The position numbers were made by a program, and so were the translations under genes. A stretch of 64,000 bases of DNA from Pyrinomonadaceae bacterium. Its GTDB lineage: Bacteria > Acidobacteriota > Blastocatellia > Pyrinomonadales > Pyrinomonadaceae. The stretch covers positions 186,001-250,000 of the forward strand of contig JAHCHG010000005.1 of NCBI GenBank assembly GCA_026129865.1, in the 5' to 3' direction. The notes under the pieces are model-generated. The model did no database searches. It worked only from the letters and a program-made list of their open reading frames with translations, and had not been told where the DNA came from. This document shows positions 45,110 to 54,006 of the stretch, piece by piece. Numbering within the stretch: the stretch's first letter is position 1; every line of letters begins with the position of its first letter.

Positions 45110-46234
45110 ATGAGTTTATTTAACAGTTATCTGATGGGAGGATTCGAATGTTCGACGCACCGCCGGTTCGACGGGCGGCGTTTGGACTTGATCCATTCGA
45201 CAAAGCACGATCTGTTTGCGGAAGCCGATTATCAAAGGATGATCGAGCTCGGAATGAGAACTGCGCGCGACGGCGTCCGCTGGCACCTGATAGAAAAAGA
45301 GCCTTTTCGATACGATTTTTCGAGTCTGGAACTTCAAACAAAAGCCGTTAACAACACCGGCATTCAGATAATCTGGGATCTTTTTCATTACGGATATCCG
45401 GACGATCTCGACATTTACCAGCCCGAGTTTATCGAAAGATTTACGGCGTTTGCCGAAGCGGTTACGGCGTTTTTGATAGAGAAGACGGGCAAAGGTCTGA
45501 TGATCTGCCCGGTCAATGAAATATCTTTCTTTGCCTGGGCGGCGGGCGATGTGGGAATTTTTCACCCATTCTCAAAAGGTCGCGGCGACGAGCTTAAACG
45601 GCAGCTTGTTAGAACTTCGATAGCAGCGACGCATGCTGTCCGGTCAAGGTTTCCGTTCGTCCGCTTTGTCCATACCGATCCGGCAATTAATGTTTCGGCG
45701 CCGAAACGCGCTTCGAAAGCGCAGCGGCGCGCAGCGGAAAATTACCGCCTGTCGCAGTTTCACGCGTTCGACATGTTATGCGGAAATGCCGAACCCGAAC
45801 TTGGCGGTGCGCCGGAATATCTCGACATAATCGGGCTAAACTATTATTTTCACAACCAATGGCGCTACCCGAGCCGGCGAAAGGTTCCGCGCGGTCACCC
45901 CGATTATCGACCGCTGAGCGATATTCTGCAGGAATTTCAGCAGCGCTATCAGCGCCCGATGTTCATTGCCGAAACCGGCATCGAAGACGATCTTCGCGCA
46001 GACTGGTTTCGATACGTTTTCGACGAGGTGTCGGCGGCGCTTGAGTCGGGCGCGGATCTCCACGGGATATGCCTCTTTCCGATCGTAAACCATCCCGGCT
46101 GGGTCGATAATCGCCACTGTCACAACGGATTATGGGACTACGCGGACGAAGCCGGAAACCGCGAAATATATGAGCCTTTACTGAGTGAGATTAGATCAAC
46201 CATTCCGACTTTGAAAAGTGAAAAGGATTATTGA
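45110..46234 (+). CDS. GH1-like glycoside hydrolase (second)
   Basis: 374 aa from the ATG at 45110 (MSLFNSYLMGGFECSTHRR), which matches the start of related proteins I recall; an open frame continues upstream to 44972. Barrel strands visible: TARDGVRWHLIEKEPFRYDF, WDLFHYGYPDDLDIY. Candidate acid/base Glu in ICPVNEISFFAW and nucleophile in PMFIAETGIEDD. Compared with the 38639 gene it is shorter and diverged, so it is not a recent duplicate. A glycosidase in the same galactose-related neighbourhood; substrate unknown. Confidence 0.75.
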   Translation: MSLFNSYLMGGFECSTHRRFDGRRLDLIHSTKHDLFAEADYQRMIELGMRTARDGVRWHLIEKEPFRYDFSSLELQTKAVNNTGIQIIWDLFHYGYPDDLDIYQPEFIERFTAFAEAVTAFLIEKTGKGLMICPVNEISFFAWAAGDVGIFHPFSKGRGDELKRQLVRTSIAATHAVRSRFPFVRFVHTDPAINVSAPKRASKAQRRAAENYRLSQFHAFDMLCGNAEPELGGAPEYLDIIGLNYYFHNQWRYPSRRKVPRGHPDYRPLSDILQEFQQRYQRPMFIAETGIEDDLRADWFRYVFDEVSAALESGADLHGICLFPIVNHPGWVDNRHCHNGLWDYADEAGNREIYEPLLSEIRSTIPTLKSEKDY

Positions 46235-46319
46235 GATACGCACACAGAACAAGCCGCATTGAACAAGAATTAATCCAATAGCAGACGAAGGCGAGCCGCC
46301 ATTATTTCACTTTCTTCAA

Positions 46320-47201
46320 TCAAATATTGTTAATGAGACCGGGCATTTCAGTCCCGTCGCTTTCCACCTGACGTTTTACCTCGTCAAGAGTTCTTCCATC
46401 CTTATACTTCCACTCTGCCCAGCCATTTGCAGCGCGCGCCAGTACTACCGCGGCTGCGGCGCTCGGCGAATTGAAAATGTAATCGCTAGTAAAAACGTAA
46501 ACATCATTTTCTTGTACCAAAATTCTATCCTCGACAAGCTTTCGCCGCAAATTACTTACCCAGCTGCCAATTGTATTTGTTTCTACTAAGTTGCTGGTGG
46601 AGCCCTTGAATACAACCAGTCCATCTTCCGAGTACTCGCCTTCCGAATAAGCGTCTTTCCCTTTGCACATGAGTATTTCCTTCTTTTGTGGTTTCTCGAT
46701 TTGGTCAAATAATGGATAACCGAGCGTCGAGACAAGAATCTTCATGGTGTCGAAGTTATCGAGCAAATCCGCTTGCATTGACTCTGAAATGTAGGGCTTA
46801 TTTGGAATGTTTGAATTTTCCAGCCTGTAGCGATTGGCTCGAAGTATTTCCTGGTGACAAAACCACTCCAAATATTTTATATGGGTTTTGGTGAAGTACT
46901 TAGTTAGTGAGATAACGGCAAGAGCCACCGTCCAGAAATCTTTCTCCTTGTTATGATGTTTCAAGCGCGTCAGACAGTCTTCGGCTTCTCCGACGTATAC
47001 CAAAGGCTTACTGTCATCCTCGGAGGCGCCAATGAGAAAATAAACCCCGACGTTTTTGAGCTCCATTCTTTCCGAGATAAAGTCGAGTTTTGAACGGGGA
47101 ATGAATATTCCCTGAACGTTGCGGCTCGTAATCTCTGCGATCTTTACGCTTCGCGGATTACCATCGGGTAAGAAGATTTGTATTGTTTTTCCAATATTCA
47201 T
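46320..47201 (-). CDS. GIY-YIG nuclease with C-terminal DUF4357
   Basis: 293 aa. GIY-YIG core from about residue 50: NVGVYFLIGAS and LVYVGEAEDCLTRLKHH (second motif with the catalytic Arg), with the metal-binding Glu in YLEWFCHQEIL. The C-terminal ~60 residues (FNSPSAAAAVVLARAANGWAEWK ... GRTLDEVKRQ) match DUF4357, a small domain often fused to GIY-YIG or other nucleases. Nineteen bases behind the HerA gene on the same strand. Codon use looks somewhat less G+C-biased than neighbours, which fits acquisition by transfer. Confidence 0.85.
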   Translation of the reverse strand: MNIGKTIQIFLPDGNPRSVKIAEITSRNVQGIFIPRSKLDFISERMELKNVGVYFLIGASEDDSKPLVYVGEAEDCLTRLKHHNKEKDFWTVALAVISLTKYFTKTHIKYLEWFCHQEILRANRYRLENSNIPNKPYISESMQADLLDNFDTMKILVSTLGYPLFDQIEKPQKKEILMCKGKDAYSEGEYSEDGLVVFKGSTSNLVETNTIGSWVSNLRRKLVEDRILVQENDVYVFTSDYIFNSPSAAAAVVLARAANGWAEWKYKDGRTLDEVKRQVESDGTEMPGLINNI

Positions 47202-47220
47202 ATCAGTTCTGAGTTTAGTT

Positions 47221-48921
47221 TCAAATCCGTATCTTCCCGATCTTCTCGGGCTTTTTGTCCGAGCTCGGCTTCAAATACGGCGAATCGCTCATCTCGCGTT
47301 TTTCCTGTGAGCCGGCGGAATGCCAGTTCATCCATTCGGTCGGTGCGTCGAAGGTTTCGCCGCCGTGCTGCGTAATTCGCGGTCGGATGCGGCACATGAC
47401 CGGCGTGTTTATGCCGACGCCGGAAATGACCGCTTGTCCTTTTGTCAGCGCGGGAAGTTCGGCGAGCATGGCGCGACCGGCGCCTTCGACCGATTGGGCA
47501 ACCGTTTGCTGGTCGATCGGGTTTACGATCCGCATGATTATCTGCGTCATGCATTGCGACAAAACGTCCTGATCGAGCTTTCCCGGACGCTGCGTGATCA
47601 ACCCGATACCGACGCCGAATTTTCTGCCTTCGCTTAAGATCTGTTTCAAAATATTCGTCGAAACGACCGAAGTGCCCGCAGGAGCGAAACGGTGCGCTTC
47701 TTCCAGCAAAGTGAAGACCGGATAATCGAGAAAATTTTCCGTGTTCGGCTGCGCTTCGCCGCGCGTCGTCAGCATTCTGGCTTTGTTTACACGGCGGAGC
47801 AATGTTCCGACGATGACCTGCTGTTCGTGCTGCTCTATGTCGGAAAGCTGCAAAATAGTACATCGACCCGGTGCGAACAGGTCTTTCAGCGGAATATGAT
47901 CCTGGGCGGAAAAAATGCTGTCAGGTCGATCGAAACGCGAATCGAGCCGCCACAGCAGACCGTCGATCGACGAAACGTTGCCGCCTTCGCCCGCACTCTT
48001 TTCATCTCCATATTTTTGCCGCTGAACTTCTTCGCGCAGATCGTGATAGGCGTAGGCGTAATCCTGGCGGCGTTCTGCTTTCATCTTTTCATTCAGACTG
48101 CGAAACGCCTGCGACAGGAAATGCGCCATTTTGTCGGACGTTCCTTCGGGTAGAAGATATTTGATATCGGCTTCGGTCAAGGTCGAAAAACGAACCTTGA
48201 TGTTTTCCGGCGTAAATATTTTCACTTCGGGTTTATATCCGTCTTCGCCGAAAAACTGTTCGTCGCCCATGATCGAACTCATCGTGTGATATTCGCCGTG
48301 CGGATCGACTATAAGGACAGCGGCGCGGTTGTAATTGTTCATTAATTCTTCGACGAAAACGCCCGCCGTGTAAGATTTACCCGAACCGGTCGAAGCGAGG
48401 ATCGCAAGATGAGTGGAAACGACGTCCTTAACCGAAAGAACGACCGGAACTTCGCCCGCGTCGCGCGTCAACAGCGAGCCGATATGTGCCGAGCCTACTT
48501 GATGGTAGGCGCGCGGCGACAGGACTCGTGCAAGATTTCCGCTCGAAACGAGAAAGACCGAATCTCCCGGATTCGGCGGTATTCTCGGATTAACGAAATC
48601 CTTCATTTTGTCCGAAAAATATCCGATCGTTTCGACCGCTATTTCATAGATCTCTTCCGCTTCTTCAAGTCCGATCAAGGATGAAACCGTCAGCGGCGGT
48701 GTGCTCGGGTCGGAAAGGAACGAATCGGGAAGATTTCTAACGAGTTTTCGCCCTTTGATCGTGCCGATTATCCGTTTATCTTCGCCGCCGGTCGACGCCC
48801 GGTAATAGACAAATTCGCCGATCCGCGTTTTATCGTTATCTTTAGTGATGAAAAGAAATTCGTGAGGCAATTCGCCCGGACCTTTCACCGTTCCGGTCAG
48901 AAAATCTGTGCTGTTGTTCAT
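47221..48921 (-). CDS. herA: HerA-type DNA-translocating ATPase (HAS-barrel, DUF87)
   Basis: 566 aa. N-terminal HAS-barrel (about res. 1-160; RIGEFVYYRA), then an ATPase core with Walker A at about 176-183 (LASTGSGKS), DPHGEY at 206-211 following it, and a Walker-B-like FTLLEEAHRFAP, then ISEGRKFGVGIGLITQRPGKLDQDVLSQC. HerA forms hexamers that translocate DNA, normally with NurA nuclease in end resection; in some defence systems with SIR2 or other effectors. Here no nurA is adjacent; a GIY-YIG nuclease is. That combination is the reason to watch it. Confidence 0.9.
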   Translation of the reverse strand: MNNSTDFLTGTVKGPGELPHEFLFITKDNDKTRIGEFVYYRASTGGEDKRIIGTIKGRKLVRNLPDSFLSDPSTPPLTVSSLIGLEEAEEIYEIAVETIGYFSDKMKDFVNPRIPPNPGDSVFLVSSGNLARVLSPRAYHQVGSAHIGSLLTRDAGEVPVVLSVKDVVSTHLAILASTGSGKSYTAGVFVEELMNNYNRAAVLIVDPHGEYHTMSSIMGDEQFFGEDGYKPEVKIFTPENIKVRFSTLTEADIKYLLPEGTSDKMAHFLSQAFRSLNEKMKAERRQDYAYAYHDLREEVQRQKYGDEKSAGEGGNVSSIDGLLWRLDSRFDRPDSIFSAQDHIPLKDLFAPGRCTILQLSDIEQHEQQVIVGTLLRRVNKARMLTTRGEAQPNTENFLDYPVFTLLEEAHRFAPAGTSVVSTNILKQILSEGRKFGVGIGLITQRPGKLDQDVLSQCMTQIIMRIVNPIDQQTVAQSVEGAGRAMLAELPALTKGQAVISGVGINTPVMCRIRPRITQHGGETFDAPTEWMNWHSAGSQEKREMSDSPYLKPSSDKKPEKIGKIRI

Positions 48922-49425
48922 AAGAAAATGTTCGATCTGAAAAATTACCGAAATTATAGCACCGGCTTTGACCTCACTTCGAATACAACAGTAAAGCCGC
49001 GAAGAATTTCGTTCCGGAATTTTCGCATTAACAGCGAAGGAACCGACTCCGGAACCGGTTCGCGCAGCATTCGTAAATTATTTAATTTTAAGAAGTTAAA
49101 AGGCGCTAGGAAGAATGTTCGCCGCGTGCTAGAATCTTCAGACGTCTGAGATGACGATCGACGAACCGGCTGTATTTTTAATTGAAGAATTCTTTTCGCC
49201 GGCTGTTTTTCACGGACCGCCCGCCGTATCGCAGACGGCTTTTTCCATTTTAGAAATTAACCGGAGCAAATCTTTATCGCTATTTGCGTGCCGGATTTTG
49301 ACAGTAAAATAGAACTGCAGCACAGATTAACGATCCGGGGCGCCGAACGCGGGCATAAATCCAAAATGTTTATTCTTCTTGTAAGATTAAAGACCGGCTC
49401 GTCGAAAAAGCGGAGGAATGTCGAA
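48922..49425. other. 504-base gene-free stretch
   Basis: It holds the herA promoter at the left end (see 48953). A 53-codon ORF at 49151-49312 has no ribosome site or recognisable features and is not called. TTGACA occurs at 49298-49303 without a clear partner -10 box. Nothing else seen. Confidence 0.4.
48953..48961 (-). promoter_or_regulatory. Extended -10 promoter of herA
   Basis: On the minus strand the sequence reads TGCTATAAT (48961 to 48953), a perfect extended -10 box. Transcription would begin about 7 bases later, near 48946, giving a 25-base leader before the herA ATG. No good -35 box is present, which extended -10 promoters often lack. Confidence 0.55.
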
Positions 49426-49818
49426 ATGACAAAGAAATTAGCGATCGCGGTCGCGTTCGTGTTTATTGCGGGAGCAATTACCGCAAACGCACAGCTCAAG
49501 CGCTGCGGCTTGGATATATATGTCACAGAAAATGACGCTAACGGATTGCCAGTCCAAAATACAACGGCGACTGCGGTCAAGGTTGGCAGTAAGAAGGTTA
49601 TAAAGGCGGCGTTTGCTGAAGCGATGCCAGTTTTTGAGAACTTTGCGGAAGGAATTTACAAGTTAACGCTAAAAAAAGCAGGTTATAAGACGACGGTAAA
49701 AACTGTCGAGATCGATTGCTCGGAGGTCGAAGACGATGACCCGTCGATCTCAGATTCGGTTTTTCTACAAAAAGGAAACGGCGATGTCATCTACGTTCAA
49801 CCGACGAAGGAAGATTAG
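49426..49818 (+). CDS. Small secreted protein of unknown function
   Basis: 130 aa from the ATG at 49426 with GGAGGAA upstream; the open frame extends further but the signal peptide (KKLAIAVAFVFIAGAITANA) starts here. The mature part is a beta-sandwich-like domain, with ENDANGLPVQNTTATAVKVGSK and AEGIYKLTLKKAGYKTTVKTV, resembling carboxypeptidase regulatory-like (CarboxypepD_reg/PEGA-type) modules. Two Cys. No enzyme motif. Confidence 0.7.
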   Translation: MTKKLAIAVAFVFIAGAITANAQLKRCGLDIYVTENDANGLPVQNTTATAVKVGSKKVIKAAFAEAMPVFENFAEGIYKLTLKKAGYKTTVKTVEIDCSEVEDDDPSISDSVFLQKGNGDVIYVQPTKED

Positions 49819-50003
49819 AAGATCTCGGGCATTTTTCGCAGGAATGTTTGACCGCAAATCGATCATTTAACTCAAACGCTGCAAAGAAAACTTCTAAACT
49901 CCTGCTAACGTAAAGTTTAAGGACGCGGCGTCCGGAACTGCGGGAAATTGATCGGGCAAAACTTTGCGGTTAACAATTCAAGATGGGAAAGACTACATTT
50001 GAA

Positions 50004-51104
50004 ATGAGAAAAAACACAATTATCACGATATTCGCCGTTATGGCGGCTTTACTGATCGGCTCAGCCGAAAATTTTGGACAAAAAGCGGGAATCACGGGCG
50101 GTTATTCCGTCGTTTCGGAAAGTAACAAAGCGGTCGTTGATTCCGCAAATTTCGCTGTTTCGGAACGGCGGAAACAAACGGGCGACAAGACACTTAAGTT
50201 TGTCGCCGTCGAGAAGGCACGGGCGCAAGTGGTCGCCGGGATGAATTATGAACTTTGCCTGACCGTAAATGCATATTCGATAAATGTGGAAGCAAAAGCT
50301 GTCGTTTACCGTGATCTTGCAGGCAAATATTCGCTGACCAGTTGGAAAGACGGCAGATGCAGCGACGATAAATCCGGAAATGAAATTGAGAACGAAACTG
50401 TCTCTTACAAAGGTTCTTTGACGTTCGGTAAAACCGAATCGTCTATCCTGTATCTGGGTGAAGAAAGCGGCGATTATGCGGCGTTCTGTTTTTTGAACAA
50501 TTCGGAGGTTGGAAGATCCATCCTGGAAAAATGCAAAAAAGGCGGACAATGCGAATTCACCGGCAAGGTCGATTGGGAAAAGCCCTGCAAAGTTCCGGGA
50601 CTCAATGCCGATCTTTCAGCCGCGGGCTGGATCGTTTCGACCGATTCGGTCAAATCTTTTTCCGGCGGTCTGCCGCGGTTCGACCCTGCTGAATTGGTTA
50701 AAAAGCTCTATAATTCGGAACGTGCGGGTAGATCGCCATTTTTTCAAACCGGCGACAGGTCGCTTGTTGACGAATACTTTACCGGCGATCTCGCAAAACT
50801 GATCTGGGACGACGCGGTATCGTCCGGGGACGGAGTTGGGGCGCTTGCGTTCGATCCGCTATTCAACGCACAGGATACCGACATCACGAACTTTGTTGTC
50901 GGAAAAACGCAGATGGATAAGGTCAGCGGCGTCGCTACGGTCATCGTTTCCTTTAAAAATTTCGGGAAATCAGAAAAATTCAGTTTCTACCTTGAGCCGG
51001 ATTCCGGAAATAATTGGAAGATCACGGACATTGCCTACGAAAAGGATCTGACGCTGAAATCTATTTTGTCCGACGCCCTGCCCGCCGCGGAAACGGAAAA
51101 TTAA
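50004..51104 (+). CDS. Secreted cystatin-like plus DUF3828-like protein
   Basis: 366 aa from the ATG at 50004 (MRKNTIITIFAVMAALLIGS, a signal peptide); an ATG at 49983 in frame gives seven more residues. Residues about 30-120 look like a cystatin domain: GGYSVVSESNKAVVDSANFAV, then a QVVAG motif in KARAQVVAGMNYELCL. The C-terminal about 140 residues (ELVKKLYNSERAG ... WKITDIAYEKDLTLKSIL) resemble DUF3828. The middle part contains six or more Cys. Cystatin-type folds inhibit cysteine peptidases in eukaryotes; in bacteria the role is unproven. Fusion of the two parts is unusual. Confidence 0.6.
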   Translation: MRKNTIITIFAVMAALLIGSAENFGQKAGITGGYSVVSESNKAVVDSANFAVSERRKQTGDKTLKFVAVEKARAQVVAGMNYELCLTVNAYSINVEAKAVVYRDLAGKYSLTSWKDGRCSDDKSGNEIENETVSYKGSLTFGKTESSILYLGEESGDYAAFCFLNNSEVGRSILEKCKKGGQCEFTGKVDWEKPCKVPGLNADLSAAGWIVSTDSVKSFSGGLPRFDPAELVKKLYNSERAGRSPFFQTGDRSLVDEYFTGDLAKLIWDDAVSSGDGVGALAFDPLFNAQDTDITNFVVGKTQMDKVSGVATVIVSFKNFGKSEKFSFYLEPDSGNNWKITDIAYEKDLTLKSILSDALPAAETEN

Positions 51105-51304
51105 ACTTCTATCCGATCAATGCAGCTCATTTAGGGGCGGATCGATTTCGATCGACCGCCTCTCATCGTGCGGGTACGATGAAATCGGAGAACTAGTTTA
51201 ATTTATTGACATTTCGCAAGAAAAGCGTTTGAATAGCCGAGTTCGGCATGATCCTTTTTTTGTGCTTTTCCATTTAAACTTCCCCCTTTTTCCGTTTGAA
51301 ACAT

Positions 51305-51628
51305 ATGAACCGTAAATACACACGTTTAGGCGTCGCGCTTGAGATCTATATGGACTTTACTTCCGGGCGACGCGAAGCACGGGTCAGCGATCTGAGCATG
51401 GGCGGATGTTTCGTGGACAGTATCGCCGCTGTTTCCCAAGGTGAAAAAATCGGCTTTGAACTAAAACTTTCGCCTCGCGAATCGCTGCGTATGAAGGGCG
51501 AAGTGGCGTATGTGATGGCGGGAATCGGCTTCGGGATCAGGTTTGAGGATGTGTCCGAATTTGAACGGGATCTGATTGCAAAAACGATCAAAGCTAACGG
51601 CGGAATTCCTGACATGCTTCCTGAGTAA
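51305..51628 (+). CDS. PilZ-domain protein (c-di-GMP binding)
   Basis: 107 aa from the ATG at 51305; a TTG start three codons earlier is the alternative. The PilZ signature is complete: RxxxR at residues 3-7 (RKYTR) and DxSxxG at 29-34 (DLSMGG), then a beta barrel. It should bind c-di-GMP and act as an adaptor. It complements the GGDEF and GGDEF-EAL enzymes in the window. Confidence 0.88.
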   Translation: MNRKYTRLGVALEIYMDFTSGRREARVSDLSMGGCFVDSIAAVSQGEKIGFELKLSPRESLRMKGEVAYVMAGIGFGIRFEDVSEFERDLIAKTIKANGGIPDMLPE

Positions 51629-51736
51629 ACTTGCCCTAGTACGAGATAGGTAAACCGCGAAATCTATTTATTTTAGAGCGCTTGTGAGAATCGGTGATCG
51701 AGTCTACTATTAATTAAAACCGTTTTTCGCCAGCCG

Positions 51737-52951
51737 ATGAATCAGATTAAACAGCCGGAGATTGGAGAGATACTTACCAAGGATGCGTCCTCGCATCTGC
51801 TTGGAGCTTTTTGCGGCGGCAGCTCGCTTCGCACGCTGATCGTTCTCGGGTCGGTTCACGGAAATGAAACCAGCGGAACCCGCGCGATCGAGCGAATCGT
51901 CCCAAAACTCGAAAACATAAAGGAAAAACTAAACGGTCGCGTTTTTTTGATAGCCGGAAATACCAGAGCATTGAAAGCAGAAAAGCGCTTTATCGATGCC
52001 GATCTGAACCGGCATTTCACCGAACAAAGGCTCCGCGACAGCTTGCCGGACTCGCCGGTCGCTCCGAAATGCAGTGAAGATCTCGAAATGCGCGAACTGC
52101 TCGAGATATTTAATGCTGTCTTAAGTTCTGCCCGCGAAGAAGTTTTCGTTCTAGACCTTCATTCGACGTCGGCAGAAGGAGCGCCGTTCGGGACCGTCGG
52201 CGATACATTGCGCAATCGCGAATTTACACTGAAATTTCCAATCACCTTTCTTCTTGGAATTGAAGAACAGCTAGACGGTACGATACTCGAATATCTAAAT
52301 AACCGCGGCGCCGTTACGCTTGGTTTCGAAGCCGGACAGCATGCTGCAAAAAGCTCTATCGACAACCACGAAGCGTTGATCTGGCTGGCGCTGAAGAATT
52401 CGGAGGTCCTGCCCGAAATCTCCAAGGTCGATGTTTCCGAATATCGAAAAATTCTCAAAGCTTCGACCGGCGATCGAAAGGTCCTGGAAATTCGCTATCG
52501 TCATGCGATTAAGCCGGAAGATGAATTTTCGATGCTTCCGGGATTCGAAAATTTCCAGCCGGTCGAACGCGGACAGCTGCTTGCAAATCAAAAAAGCGGA
52601 CCGGTAACGGCGCCGGAGAGCGGCGTCATCATGATGCCGCTCTATCAAAAGCAAGGCGAAGACGGATTTTTTATCGCCAGGGAAATTTCGCGGTTCTGGT
52701 TAGGCGTTTCGAGGATATTGCGAAAGTTAAATGTAGCGGATCTGATCCATTTGCTTCCGGGTGTAAATCGGGTCGAAGGCGAATTCGGAACATTTGAAGT
52801 GAATACGCGTGTCGCCAGATTTTTTCCGCTCCAGATATTTCACTTGCTCGGATTTCGCAAACGGCGGTGGCACGGTACAAAACTTATTGTCACCCGGCGA
52901 AACTTCGACACCGTCAGCCCTTTCCAAAATGAAATTTTTGTAAACAAATAA
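51737..52951 (+). CDS. Succinylglutamate desuccinylase / aspartoacylase family hydrolase
   Basis: 404 aa. Zn ligands and catalytic residues of the AstE/AspA (M14-like) family: SVHGNETSG (HxxE), then DADLNRHF, then VLDLHSTSA with the third ligand His. A C-terminal beta domain follows (GPVTAPESGVIMMPLYQKQG), as in deacylases of this group. It hydrolyses an N-acyl amino acid or similar; exact substrate unknown. Monocistronic with a hairpin after it. Confidence 0.85.
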   Translation: MNQIKQPEIGEILTKDASSHLLGAFCGGSSLRTLIVLGSVHGNETSGTRAIERIVPKLENIKEKLNGRVFLIAGNTRALKAEKRFIDADLNRHFTEQRLRDSLPDSPVAPKCSEDLEMRELLEIFNAVLSSAREEVFVLDLHSTSAEGAPFGTVGDTLRNREFTLKFPITFLLGIEEQLDGTILEYLNNRGAVTLGFEAGQHAAKSSIDNHEALIWLALKNSEVLPEISKVDVSEYRKILKASTGDRKVLEIRYRHAIKPEDEFSMLPGFENFQPVERGQLLANQKSGPVTAPESGVIMMPLYQKQGEDGFFIAREISRFWLGVSRILRKLNVADLIHLLPGVNRVEGEFGTFEVNTRVARFFPLQIFHLLGFRKRRWHGTKLIVTRRNFDTVSPFQNEIFVNK

Positions 52952-52955
52952 AAAG

Positions 52956-52977
52956 CGCGGCTCTGAGGACAGCCGCG
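52956..52977 (+). terminator. Hairpin terminator, shared by convergent genes
   Basis: CGCGGCT-CTGAGGAC-AGCCGCG, a perfect 7-bp stem, 5 bases after the hydrolase stop. The following TCTATTATTT is only a weak T tract. It lies 28 bases from the end of the convergent small gene. Confidence 0.55.
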
Positions 52978-53004
52978 TCTATTATTTGCCTATTAGTTAA
53001 TAGA

Positions 53005-53214
53005 TTAAAAATCGACCAACTGATCTTCGATCAAATTTAGCTCTTTTCTTAAGTTCTTTTCCATTTCGACCGCAACTTCGTCCTGTTCGAGTTGGATTGC
53101 CTGTTCTTCCGGATCGTTATCGAGTTCTATCCGTTCTTCGCGGTTTACACGTTCAAGCTGTTCTTCGATCTCGGACTTTCGTTTTAATAATTCTTCTTTT
53201 GATTTCTTCATCAT
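53005..53214 (-). CDS. Small coiled-coil protein (69 aa), unknown
   Basis: From the ATG at 53214, with GGGGGTAAAG directly upstream; a TTG start at 53226 is possible. The whole protein is charged and helical (SKEELLKRKSEIEEQLERVNR, then acidic DNDPEEQAIQLEQDEVAVEME), like the N-terminal helical hairpin of DksA/TraR-type proteins, but no zinc-finger Cys are present. Function unknown. Confidence 0.6.
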   Translation of the reverse strand: MMKKSKEELLKRKSEIEEQLERVNREERIELDNDPEEQAIQLEQDEVAVEMEKNLRKELNLIEDQLVDF

Positions 53215-53322
53215 CTTTACCCCCAAATTCGTGATTTAAAATAAGTATAACGTTTGCAATTCGATAAAACGAACCCGCCGACTTATGAGAAGCGGGCGTT
53301 GGGGTTTATCATTGACTCAACT

Positions 53323-53970
53323 ATGAGTTCGATCCTGGAAAACACCGATCTCGCAAACGATCTGAAGCGCGCCGGAATCTTAAAAAAATTTTCCGGCAAT
53401 GAACTGATCTTTTCCGAAGGCGACGACGCGCTCTATCTCCCAATTGTCATTGAGGGAAGCGTAAAAATGGTCCGGTTTCCCGAACCGGGAAAGGAAGTGA
53501 TCATCAGCGTTTTCGGCAGCGGAGAAATGTTCGCTGTTCCGCCGGTTTTTGACGGCGAGCCGTATCCGGCGACCGTAATAGCAATGGAAGACACCGAACT
53601 TTTGCTGCTCCGGCGTGAGGATTTTCTAAAGATGCTTCGCGAATCTCCCGATCTTTCATTTGCCGTTATCGGCTGGATGTGCGGAATGCTCCGCGAAAAA
53701 ACGGCTGTAATAAAGAATTTAGCAACGGCGTCGCCTGAACATCGCGTCGGAAACGTTTTATTAAGACTTGTCGAAAAACAAACTGCGGATGACGAAAAGC
53801 CGATGAAGATCGCGCTGCGCCGGCAGGATATTGCTGAAATGGCTGGGCTTACGACCGAAACTACGATCAGGGCGACGCGAAAACTCGCTGAAAGAAAGCT
53901 TATTCGTATCGTTCGCGGAAAGATAATTCTTGATTCGACAGAAGATCTGGAGAATTTTCTCGATTCGTAA
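53323..53970 (+). CDS. Crp/Fnr-family transcriptional regulator (second)
   Basis: 215 aa from the ATG at 53323; the frame is open upstream with a TTG at 53254. Cyclic-nucleotide-binding-type domain (FSGNELIFSEGDDALYLPIVIEGSVKM ... ISVFGSGEMFAVPPVF) and C-terminal helix-turn-helix (RRQDIAEMAGLTTETTIRATRKLAERKLI). It has no N-terminal Cys cluster, so it is not a classical Fnr; the effector is unknown. It leads the redox/nitrogen-oxide flavoured region and may control some of it, though no binding site was identified. Confidence 0.88.
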   Translation: MSSILENTDLANDLKRAGILKKFSGNELIFSEGDDALYLPIVIEGSVKMVRFPEPGKEVIISVFGSGEMFAVPPVFDGEPYPATVIAMEDTELLLLRREDFLKMLRESPDLSFAVIGWMCGMLREKTAVIKNLATASPEHRVGNVLLRLVEKQTADDEKPMKIALRRQDIAEMAGLTTETTIRATRKLAERKLIRIVRGKIILDSTEDLENFLDS

Positions 53971-54006
53971 CAGTTTATCAGCGACCTTTTGGTGCCGCTG
54001 CACAGA

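Noticed and set aside
46320-47201. GIY-YIG protein as a homing endonuclease
   Set aside because: No intron or intein context; the DUF4357 partner domain and its own gene position point to a free-standing nuclease.
47198-47863. 221-aa minus-strand ORF inside herA
   Set aside because: Different frame of a clear HerA gene; Arg/Cys-rich composition typical of a shadow frame.
49151-49312. 53-aa ORF between herA and the small secreted protein
   Set aside because: No ribosome site, no hydrophobic or domain signal.
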